DNA of 35,066 bases from Paenibacillaceae bacterium (lineage in GTDB: Bacteria; Bacillota; Clostridia; Lachnospirales; Lachnospiraceae): the NCBI GenBank assembly GCA_015057775.1, contig SVDT01000015.1, positions 1 to 35,066 of the forward strand. The letters run 5' to 3'. Position 1 is the stretch's first letter. Each line of letters starts with the position of its first letter. Positions 8,520 through 14,895 of this stretch are shown here, in pieces. Below the pieces are notes generated by a model. It was not told the origin of the DNA. It did no database searches and worked only from the letters and a program-made list of their open reading frames with translations. A program made the position numbers and the translations under genes.

Positions 8520-9068
8520 ATGGATCAGCTTCCGGTAAAACGATTAGACAGAATCCTGAAATATCAGGGGAGCATTTTGAAAATATACGAAGATACGGTA
8601 GATGCAAACGGACATCTGGCACACTGGGACTTCATTCATCATAATGGGGCAGCAGCAGTGGTACCGGTTACAAAAGACGGGACCATTCTTATGGTCAGAC
8701 AGTACCGTAATGCACTGGACCGGTATACGCTGGAGGTGCCGGCGGGAGCACTGAACTTCCCTGAGGAGCCAAAGATTGACTGCGCTCACAGAGAACTGGA
8801 AGAGGAGACCGGGTACAAGACAGAAAAAGAAAAGCTGGAATTTCTCATAAGAGTCAACACTACGGTTGCATTCTGTGATGAAGTCATTGATATCTTTGTG
8901 GCACGGGATTTAGAGCCTTCCGTTCAGAATTTAGACGAAGATGAATATATTGAAGTGGAAGAATGGACCGTAAAGGATCTGGAAGAAAAGATCTATCAGG
9001 GAGAGATTACAGATGGAAAAACCATTGCGGCTATTTTGGCCTATGCAAGGAAGTATGATGTAAAATAA
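8520..9068 (+). CDS. nudF: Nudix hydrolase, ADP-ribose pyrophosphatase type
   Basis: This 182-residue cytoplasmic enzyme is expected to split ADP-ribose and related sugar nucleotides into AMP and ribose-5-phosphate. The Nudix box runs from G77 to G98 (EVPAGALNF...RELEEETGY), with the metal-binding REL.EE core intact; one extra residue seems to lie between the first Gly/Glu and the REL part compared with the textbook spacing. EVPAG and HWDFI.H are typical of the ADPRase branch. AAAGGAG precedes the ATG. The order nudF-spoIIM-xerD resembles the Bacillus subtilis nudF-spoIIM-ripX locus, which supports the name; substrate range cannot be read from sequence. Confidence 0.88.
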   Translation: MDQLPVKRLDRILKYQGSILKIYEDTVDANGHLAHWDFIHHNGAAAVVPVTKDGTILMVRQYRNALDRYTLEVPAGALNFPEEPKIDCAHRELEEETGYKTEKEKLEFLIRVNTTVAFCDEVIDIFVARDLEPSVQNLDEDEYIEVEEWTVKDLEEKIYQGEITDGKTIAAILAYARKYDVK

Positions 9069-9081
9069 GGGAATAAACAGA

Positions 9082-9120
9082 CCCTCTGCAGGCATAAATT
9101 ATGACAAGACCTGTAGGGGG
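9082..9120 (+). promoter_or_regulatory. Hairpin that contains the spoIIM ribosome binding site
   Basis: CCCTCTGCAGG pairs over 11 positions with CCTGTAGGGGG, and ATTTTTATG follows directly. The 3' arm contains the AGGGGG ribosome site of spoIIM. The hairpin is also terminator-like for the proC-nudF transcript, although the T run is only five long. It could lower or gate spoIIM translation, or end the upstream transcript. Confidence 0.6.
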
Positions 9121-9126
9121 ATTTTT

Positions 9127-9726
9127 ATGGCTAATTACTTGCTGCGTTTGAGACAAGGACTAAAGAGAAGAGCCTTAAGAGGCAGCTATATTCAGGTTCC
9201 AGGGAAAGTCAGGGCAGATGACCGGTATCTGGTCTGCTTTTTTATCGGACTGATTGCAGGAACTATGATTGCCAATTTCTGGTATTCTTCTTTTGAAAAT
9301 GAAGCCGTTTACTATCTGGGGCTTTTAAACAGAAGTAAAAGTGTAAACGGGCAGAATGGGATAGGGCTCTTCGGAGAAGTGTTAAGACAGAGACTGATCC
9401 AGATTTTTGTTGCATGGCTCATAGGAATGACTGCGTATGCTGCCGTTTTATACTGTTTTATGACAGCAGGACTTGGTTTCTCCATGGGATTTGTCATGTC
9501 TGTCATTACCGTACAGAAGGGATTAATGGGGTTACCGTTTTTTTTCATGACAGTAATGCCCCAATGGCTTTGTTATCTGCCGCTTTGGATTCTTTTATTG
9601 TACTGGGGCGTTCAGAAAGGGAAACGGTTTCGGGTTGCCGTGCTTTTTTTCATCCTCCTTCTGTGCATCATGGGAAGTGCTCTGGAGACCTGGATGAATC
9701 CTGTTTTCCTGAAATATGTCCTGTAA
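9127..9726 (+). CDS. spoIIM: Stage II sporulation protein M family membrane protein
   Basis: SpoIIM works with SpoIID and SpoIIP in the septal peptidoglycan remodelling that drives forespore engulfment. The 199-residue protein has a basic N-terminus (about residues 1-30) and then about five hydrophobic segments (near 34-50, 95-115, 118-130, 140-160, 170-185). The family-like stretch GLGFSMGFVMSV and a polar end with ALETWMNP are visible. Location between nudF and xerD matches the Bacillus arrangement. The ribosome site lies in the hairpin at 9082-9120. The call rests on topology, motifs and gene order; a generic SpoIIM-domain protein of unknown role is the alternative. Confidence 0.82.
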   Translation: MANYLLRLRQGLKRRALRGSYIQVPGKVRADDRYLVCFFIGLIAGTMIANFWYSSFENEAVYYLGLLNRSKSVNGQNGIGLFGEVLRQRLIQIFVAWLIGMTAYAAVLYCFMTAGLGFSMGFVMSVITVQKGLMGLPFFFMTVMPQWLCYLPLWILLLYWGVQKGKRFRVAVLFFILLLCIMGSALETWMNPVFLKYVL

Positions 9727-9857
9727 AATGGGAATTCACGAAAAAAAATATAGTAAAATGATTAACTAAAAGTTACCATATCTTGCGAAATAATGGAGCA
9801 TGCCACCAACATCTAGTATATATTATGTAAAGTGCTTTTTCTGCTCAAAAAATGTGT

Positions 9858-9886
9858 TTGATTTTATCGAAAATAGTCTATATAAT
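9858..9886 (+). promoter_or_regulatory. Promoter of xerD
   Basis: TTGATT (9858-9863), a 17-base spacer and a perfect TATAAT (9881-9886). The expected start near 9893 makes any upstream initiation at 9800 unlikely and supports the ATG at 9947. Confidence 0.75.
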
Positions 9887-9946
9887 GTTAGGAAGAAGCC
9901 TTATTTTAGGGCATTTTTCGAAACCGGAAGGTCAGGGGATATTGAA

Positions 9947-10834
9947 ATGGTAGCCGATATTAATCATTTTATTATTTATTTAAGAGAGATAAAAAAAACA
10001 TCAAAAAACACTGAGGTGTCATACCAGAGAGATTTGATTCAGATGGCTTCTTTTTTGGGGCAGCAGGGAATCATGGAAGTGGACAAGGTGACGAAGACCA
10101 GTCTGAATTCCTATATCCTGTTTCTGGAAAAAGAAGGCAGAGCGACTACTACCATTTCACGCTGTCTGGCTTCCATGAAAGCATTTTTCCATTATGAATG
10201 CAGAGAAGGATTGATTCCCAAAGATCCGGCAGAGCTGTTAAAAGCGCCAAAAGTCGAGAAGAAAGCGCCTACCATATTGTCAGTGGACGAGGTGAACTGT
10301 CTGTTAAGCCAGCCCTGCGGAGATTCCCCCAAGGAGTTAAGGGACCGTGCCATGTTAGAGCTTCTTTACGCTACGGGAATCCGGGTATCAGAGCTGATTC
10401 ATTTAGAAAGCAGGGATGTGAATCTGTCCGTGGGATATATTACATGCCGGGACGAGCATAAGGAACGGATGATACCCTTTGGCAAGGTAGCCAAGCTGGC
10501 TCTTTCCGCGTATATAGAACGGGGGAGACAAGCTCTTTTAAAAGGGCAGGAATCGGACTGGCTGTTTACCAATTGCAGCGGGAAGCCCATGAGCCGCCAG
10601 GGATTCTGGAAGATCATCAAGTTTTACGGAGATAAAGCGGGCATTCAATCCGATATTACCCCTCATACCTTAAGACATTCATTTGCCGCTCATCTGCTTC
10701 GCAACGGTGCGGATATACATGCAGTACAGGCTATGCTTGGTCATTCTGATATGGCAACAACACAGATGTATATGAACTATGCCCAGAAAGAAACCGTGCG
10801 GCGCACCTATGCAGGGGCTCACCCAAGAAGTTAG
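9947..10834 (+). CDS. xerD: Site-specific tyrosine recombinase XerD
   Basis: XerD resolves chromosome dimers at dif with a partner recombinase. The 295 residues match the normal Xer length. An N-terminal SAM-like DNA-binding domain (1-100) precedes the catalytic domain, with R146 (TGIRVSEL), K172, H240 and R243 (PHTLRHSFAAHLL), H266 (LGHSDMATTQ) and nucleophile Tyr275, so the active site is complete. The frame is open to 9800, but that would lie before the predicted promoter start; the ATG at 9947 has AGGGG nine bases before it. No attachment site or phage gene is nearby, and the nudF-spoIIM context points to a housekeeping Xer rather than an integrase. Confidence 0.92.
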   Translation: MVADINHFIIYLREIKKTSKNTEVSYQRDLIQMASFLGQQGIMEVDKVTKTSLNSYILFLEKEGRATTTISRCLASMKAFFHYECREGLIPKDPAELLKAPKVEKKAPTILSVDEVNCLLSQPCGDSPKELRDRAMLELLYATGIRVSELIHLESRDVNLSVGYITCRDEHKERMIPFGKVAKLALSAYIERGRQALLKGQESDWLFTNCSGKPMSRQGFWKIIKFYGDKAGIQSDITPHTLRHSFAAHLLRNGADIHAVQAMLGHSDMATTQMYMNYAQKETVRRTYAGAHPRS

Positions 10835-10868
10835 CCGGAATATTATAGAGAAGAATATAAAACAATAT

Positions 10869-10897
10869 TTGCCTGTATAGATTCTTTGCGCTATAAT
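10869..10897 (+). promoter_or_regulatory. Promoter of apt
   Basis: TTGCCT (10869-10874), a 17-base spacer and TATAAT (10892-10897), about 50 bases before the apt ATG. Confidence 0.65.
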
Positions 10898-10952
10898 AGG
10901 TGAGTCGGCGTGAAAAGCTGCAGGAAAATTTTATGATTATGAGGGATAGAAG

Positions 10953-11477
10953 ATGAAGAAATTAGAAGATTATGTCACAAGCATTCCGGATTTCCCGGAG
11001 GCAGGAATCGTATTCCGTGATGTGACTACCATTCTGGAAGACCCGGACGGACTTTCCATGGCTGTGGATGGCGTTCGTCAGATGTTAAAAGGAGTGGAAT
11101 ATGATTCTGTAATCGGGCCTGAGTCCAGAGGCTTTATTTTTGGCGTGCCGGTAGCCTATGCAGAACACAAAGGCTTTATACCTGTGCGTAAGAAGGGGAA
11201 GCTTCCAAGAGAAGTTCTTTCTGCTGATTATGAACTGGAATACGGCAAAGCTACCGTAGAGATTCACAAGGATTCCATTAAACCAGGACAGAAAGTGGTT
11301 ATTATCGATGACCTGATTGCAACCGGAGGAACCATTGAAGCGATCATTAAGCTGGTGGAAGAACTGGGCGGCGAAGTGGTTAAGATCTGTTTTATCATGG
11401 AACTTGCCGGATTAAACGGTAGAGACAGACTTAAGGGATATGATGTAGATGCGATGATTATCTACGAAGGTAAATAA
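10953..11477 (+). CDS. apt: Adenine phosphoribosyltransferase
   Basis: Apt salvages adenine by joining it to PRPP to give AMP. The 174-residue protein is the normal length and shows the N-terminal IPDFPEAGIVFRDVTTIL, the GPESRGFIFGVPVAY adenine-side segment and the PRPP loop VVIIDDLIATGGT (about 116-128). GAGGGATAG lies ahead of the ATG. It appears to be a single-gene unit, with its own promoter and a terminator region after it. Confidence 0.96.
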   Translation: MKKLEDYVTSIPDFPEAGIVFRDVTTILEDPDGLSMAVDGVRQMLKGVEYDSVIGPESRGFIFGVPVAYAEHKGFIPVRKKGKLPREVLSADYELEYGKATVEIHKDSIKPGQKVVIIDDLIATGGTIEAIIKLVEELGGEVVKICFIMELAGLNGRDRLKGYDVDAMIIYEGK

Positions 11478-11486
11478 TCACCTGGT

Positions 11487-11555
11487 AAGAGAATTTAAGG
11501 TTTTTTGCTGCCTGTTTTTTACAGGTGCACAAAGAGCTTTGGATTCTCTTTTTTT
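11487..11555 (+). terminator. Terminator region after apt
   Basis: AAGAGAAT (11487-11494) pairs with ATTCTCTT (11543-11550), followed by further T. Nested inside is a CCTG/CAGG hairpin. Competing pairs exist (CACCTG with CAGGTG, ACCTGG with CCAGGT at 11566), so the exact fold is uncertain, but an intrinsic terminator is likely. Confidence 0.6.
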
Positions 11556-11626
11556 CTGAAGAAAGCCAGGTAAATTCGATATTTTTTTGACATAATTTAT
11601 TTTTTTTTGTACATGATACATGTCTA

Positions 11627-11656
11627 TTGATTTTCTTATTTTGAATGTGATATGAT
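11627..11656 (+). promoter_or_regulatory. Probable promoter of the GltD-like gene
   Basis: TTGATT (11627-11632) and TATGAT (11651-11656) are separated by 18 bases. It lies just before a 12-base perfect palindrome, about 90 bases ahead of the gene. Confidence 0.5.
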
Positions 11657-11672
11657 GTGTCCAACACATTGA

Positions 11673-11684
11673 ATTGTATACAAT
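11673..11684. promoter_or_regulatory. Perfect palindrome ATTGTATACAAT, possible operator
   Basis: The 12-base perfect palindrome has the TNGT..ACNA form seen at many GntR-family operators. It is nested in a larger inverted repeat, CACATTG/CAATGTG (11665-11687), just after the proposed -10 box. A repressor site controlling the GltD-like gene is plausible; no GntR gene is in the window. Confidence 0.45.
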
Positions 11685-11749
11685 GTGCAACATAAGAACA
11701 ATTTTAAATGGAACAACAATAGAGAGCAAAAGCGAAAGGAAAATAAATT

Positions 11750-12973
11750 ATGGCTGTACATGTAATTGATGAAGCAAACAGATGCTTAAACTGCAAAAAA
11801 CCATTATGCCGGCAGGGGTGCCCCATACAGACTGCCATTCCCCAGATGATTCAGGCATTTAAAGAAGGGGATTTAAACAGAGCGGGAGAGATGGTATTTG
11901 AAAATAATCCCATGTCCCTGGTGTGTTCCCTGGTGTGTAATCATGAGAAACAGTGCGAAGGCCACTGCATAATGGGAAAAAAAGGCCAGCCAGTCCACAT
12001 CAGCAGTATTGAGAATTACATTTCCGATACTGTTTTTGATAAGTTAAAAATTGAATGCATGCCGAAAAACGGAAAAAAGGTGGCAGTAATCGGTGCAGGA
12101 CCAGCCGGTATCACCATTGCAATTCTCCTGACTAAAAAGGGCTACAGTGTGACGATTTTTGATGCCAGAGATAAGGTTGGAGGGGTTTTACAGTACGGAA
12201 TTCCAGAATTCCGCCTTCCCAAATCCATACTGGAGCGTTACAAGAAAAAGCTTCTGGAAATCGGAGTGAAGATTCGTCCCAACACAGCCATAGGAACAGC
12301 GCTGGAAATAAAGGACTTAATTCGTGACGGATATCAGAGTATCTTTATCGGTACCGGTGTGTGGAGACCGAAAACACTGGGTGTAAAGGGAGAATCTCTG
12401 GGCAATGTCCATTATGCCATTGATTATCTTGCCAATCCCGATGCATATAATCTGGGAGATACCGTTGCTATTATTGGAATGGGCAATTCCGCCATGGATG
12501 TGGCAAGGACGGCAATCCGTCATGGTGCCAGAAAAGTAACGCTTTATGCAAGAGGAACCGTGAGCAATGCCAGTGAGCATGAAACTGCCTATGCAAAGCT
12601 TGACGGAGCGGACTTCCAGTTTGGAAAGCAGATTGTGGAGATTACAGATGATGGTCCTGTATTTGTAAGTGTCATCCATGATGAAACAGGAAAAGCAATT
12701 GGCCAGGGGGAAGAGCGGGAACTTTTTTTTGCTGACTCCACCATTATTTCTGTCAGCCAGGGGCCAAAGAGCAAACTGGTGAATACCACCGAAGGCCTGA
12801 AAGCCAGTCAGAATGGTCTTCTCATGACAGACGACAACGGTCAGACTACCATACCCGGTATATTTGCATCGGGAGATGTAGTATTAGGAGCCAGAACCGT
12901 GGTAGAGGCTGTGGCCTACTCAAAAACTGTGGCAGAAGCCATGGATGAATATATGAAATCTAAAGAAGAGTGA
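11750..12973 (+). CDS. GltD-like NAD(P)-dependent flavin/iron-sulfur oxidoreductase
   Basis: This 407-residue protein resembles the small subunit of glutamate synthase and the beta part of NfnB/dihydropyrimidine dehydrogenase-type enzymes, passing electrons from NAD(P)H through FAD and 4Fe-4S clusters. Eight cysteines near the N-terminus (12, 15, 20, 24 and 59, 63, 69, 73) fit two clusters. VIGAGPAG (114-120) binds FAD and IIGMGNSAMD (241-250) binds the nicotinamide nucleotide; GIFASGDV is the late FAD motif. No large glutamate-synthase subunit is next to it, so the electron acceptor is unknown. GAAAGGA precedes the ATG. The downstream carrier starts 5 bases after its stop. Confidence 0.88.
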   Translation: MAVHVIDEANRCLNCKKPLCRQGCPIQTAIPQMIQAFKEGDLNRAGEMVFENNPMSLVCSLVCNHEKQCEGHCIMGKKGQPVHISSIENYISDTVFDKLKIECMPKNGKKVAVIGAGPAGITIAILLTKKGYSVTIFDARDKVGGVLQYGIPEFRLPKSILERYKKKLLEIGVKIRPNTAIGTALEIKDLIRDGYQSIFIGTGVWRPKTLGVKGESLGNVHYAIDYLANPDAYNLGDTVAIIGMGNSAMDVARTAIRHGARKVTLYARGTVSNASEHETAYAKLDGADFQFGKQIVEITDDGPVFVSVIHDETGKAIGQGEERELFFADSTIISVSQGPKSKLVNTTEGLKASQNGLLMTDDNGQTTIPGIFASGDVVLGARTVVEAVAYSKTVAEAMDEYMKSKEE

Positions 12974-12978
12974 TAAAT

Positions 12979-13887
12979 ATGATAAATAGCAGTCTTATAA
13001 ACCTGCAGGGTATGCTTTTTTTACTGGTTGCAGCCGGAGTGATTTTAAGGAAACTGGGAATCCTGCCAGACAGTGCAAAACAGGTGCTGACCGATCTGGT
13101 GATTGATCTCATCCTGCCATGCAATATAATAAGTTCCTTTCTCATTGAATTTAATCTGGATATATTAAAAGGTTTTGCTGTCATACTGCTGATTGCCACA
13201 CTGATTCAGTTTGGCTGTCTGATCATAGCTAATACCTTTTATAATAAGGAGCCGGACCGGCGAAAGAAGGTTCTTCAGTATGGAACCGTCTGCTCCAATG
13301 CCGGTTTTATGGGAAATCCAATAGCAGAAGGGGTTTACGGAGCCGAAGGATTAATGTATGCGTCCATCTTCCTGGTTCCCCAGAGAATTGTCATGTGGTC
13401 TGCAGGGGTCTCTTATTTTACGGAAAGCCCGGACAGGAAGACAGTGGTAAAGAAAGTTCTTACTCACCCATGCATCGTTGCAGTGTATATTGGTCTGTTT
13501 TTTATGATTACCCAGATATCAATGCCGGTATTTTTAGAGAATACCATTAAAAATGTGGGCGGCTGTACTACAACTGTTTCCATGATATTAATCGGAACCA
13601 TACTTGCAGAGGTAAAAGCGGGAAGTATCATTGATAAAGGGATTATGAAATATACCCTGATCCGCTTGTTTTTTATTCCCTTTCTGGTATTTATCTGCTG
13701 CCGCCTTTTTCCTGTGCGCCCTATGATATCCGGCGTGTCCGTGCTGCTTACTGGTATGCCTGCAGGGAGCACCACTGCCATACTGGCGGCTAAATATGAC
13801 GGAGACTATATCTTTGCAACCAAATGTGTGGTGGTGACAACCCTGCTATCACTTGTGACCATTCCACTTTGGTGTATGGTGTTATAA
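12979..13887 (+). CDS. Auxin efflux carrier (AEC) family transporter
   Basis: The 302-residue hydrophobic protein has about ten membrane segments in two halves. It resembles AEC/BART-superfamily carriers, which in bacteria often move malate or other organic acids. Family-like text includes GVILRKLGILP, LPCNIISSF, NAGFMGNPIAEGVYG and the late MPAGSTTAILAAKY. The frame could also start at GTG 12970, overlapping the previous stop; ATG 12979 is preferred because GAAGAG lies eight bases ahead. It probably shares a transcript with the GltD-like gene, which hints at organic-acid or amino-acid metabolism, but the substrate cannot be told. Confidence 0.85.
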   Translation: MINSSLINLQGMLFLLVAAGVILRKLGILPDSAKQVLTDLVIDLILPCNIISSFLIEFNLDILKGFAVILLIATLIQFGCLIIANTFYNKEPDRRKKVLQYGTVCSNAGFMGNPIAEGVYGAEGLMYASIFLVPQRIVMWSAGVSYFTESPDRKTVVKKVLTHPCIVAVYIGLFFMITQISMPVFLENTIKNVGGCTTTVSMILIGTILAEVKAGSIIDKGIMKYTLIRLFFIPFLVFICCRLFPVRPMISGVSVLLTGMPAGSTTAILAAKYDGDYIFATKCVVVTTLLSLVTIPLWCMVL

Positions 13888-13911
13888 TTCGGTAAATTAT
13901 AGTGAAATGAT

Positions 13912-13950
13912 AAAACGGCACCTGCTCTTTTCCTGAGTAGATGCCGTTTT
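13912..13950. terminator. Bidirectional terminator between convergent genes
   Basis: AAAACGGCA (13912-13920) pairs with TGCCGTTTT (13942-13950), with an inner CTGCTC/GAGTAG helix. The A and T flanks let it work for the carrier on the plus strand and the AraC-type gene on the minus strand. Confidence 0.9.
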
Positions 13951-13971
13951 CCTGTTGATACATTAAAAGAA

Positions 13972-14841
13972 TTATTTAATGGGCCAAAGCTCCACATAGC
14001 CTCTTTGTCCTAATGGTTCCAGCTGAATGTGTGGGTTAGAGAAATCCCATTGCGCACAGATCACTGAGGGGTCATATTTTTTTCTGGCTTCCTGAAGCTC
14101 TTCAATCGCCTGACAGTAATCTTCCTCTGCAAAGGGTTCGCCTTTAAACATTAGATATCTTGCTGCGGGAAGTTCAATCACATCCAGGCCGTCTGGAATT
14201 ACGCCGTCATAATCAGCCGGTACCTCCACACCCTGTACATATTCCGAAGTTCCAGGCGTAATATAGGATTTAGGCAGCCAGAGACAGACCGGTTCCTCGC
14301 TTATGGATTTGATGCTCAGCAAAAGTCCCCACACATCACATCCGACTTCTTCACAATACGCAAAATAATCAGTTGCCTTGATTCCTCTTTTGATTAATAC
14401 CTTACGTTTTGGCTTTTCTATTTCCTGAATAAAAATAGTTCTCACAGATCCCATTTGTTTCTCCCTTCTTAATGCACGGTATTTAACACCATAGGGGGTA
14501 AATAGATAGAGAGGAACAGGTTTTTTCACATAATCTCCGGGGTTACAGCCGAATTCCCGAAAGAATGCCCGCTGATATCCGTCAACACTTCCAAATCCCA
14601 GTTCAGCCGCTACATCAATAATCTTGCAGGGCGTATCCCTTAACTTAATTGCAGACCTGGAAAGCCTTAAGCGCCGGATATAGTTTGCCGGAGTCAGATT
14701 CGTGTGCTGTACAAAGAGACGGTAAGAATACCACGGTGAAAAATAAGATACATTTGCCAGAGCGGCCAGTGTGATATCCTCTGATAAATGATCCATGATA
14801 TAATCCTGCATCCGTTGAACAGCTTCCATTTGTTCTTCCAT
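13972..14841 (-). CDS. AraC-family regulator with C-terminal GyrI-like effector domain
   Basis: The 289-residue protein has an N-terminal AraC-type double helix-turn-helix (about 8-108; LAALANVSYFSPWYSYRLF, and DVAAELGFGSVDGYQRAFFREFG in the second helix unit) and a C-terminal GyrI/SoxS-effector-like domain (about 130-289; DYFAYCEEVGCDVWGLLLSI, LPAARYLMFKGEPFAE). Such proteins act as drug- or metabolite-sensing activators, sometimes of transporters. AAGGTGG precedes the ATG. It converges with the AEC carrier and lies downstream of the P-type ATPase, so its target is not obvious. Confidence 0.88.
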   Translation of the reverse strand: MEEQMEAVQRMQDYIMDHLSEDITLAALANVSYFSPWYSYRLFVQHTNLTPANYIRRLRLSRSAIKLRDTPCKIIDVAAELGFGSVDGYQRAFFREFGCNPGDYVKKPVPLYLFTPYGVKYRALRREKQMGSVRTIFIQEIEKPKRKVLIKRGIKATDYFAYCEEVGCDVWGLLLSIKSISEEPVCLWLPKSYITPGTSEYVQGVEVPADYDGVIPDGLDVIELPAARYLMFKGEPFAEEDYCQAIEELQEARKKYDPSVICAQWDFSNPHIQLEPLGQRGYVELWPIK

Positions 14842-14895
14842 CGTTTCACCACCTTACAGTACCCATTCTACATTACGAAGGGAAATGTTTCTCGA

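Noticed and set aside
9800..9946. Longer N-terminus for XerD starting at 9800
   Set aside because: It precedes the TTGATT/TATAAT promoter's expected start, has no ribosome site, and adds text not seen in Xer proteins.
9947..10834. XerD as integrase of a mobile element
   Set aside because: No attachment-site repeats or mobile-element genes nearby; the nudF-spoIIM neighbourhood points to the housekeeping recombinase.
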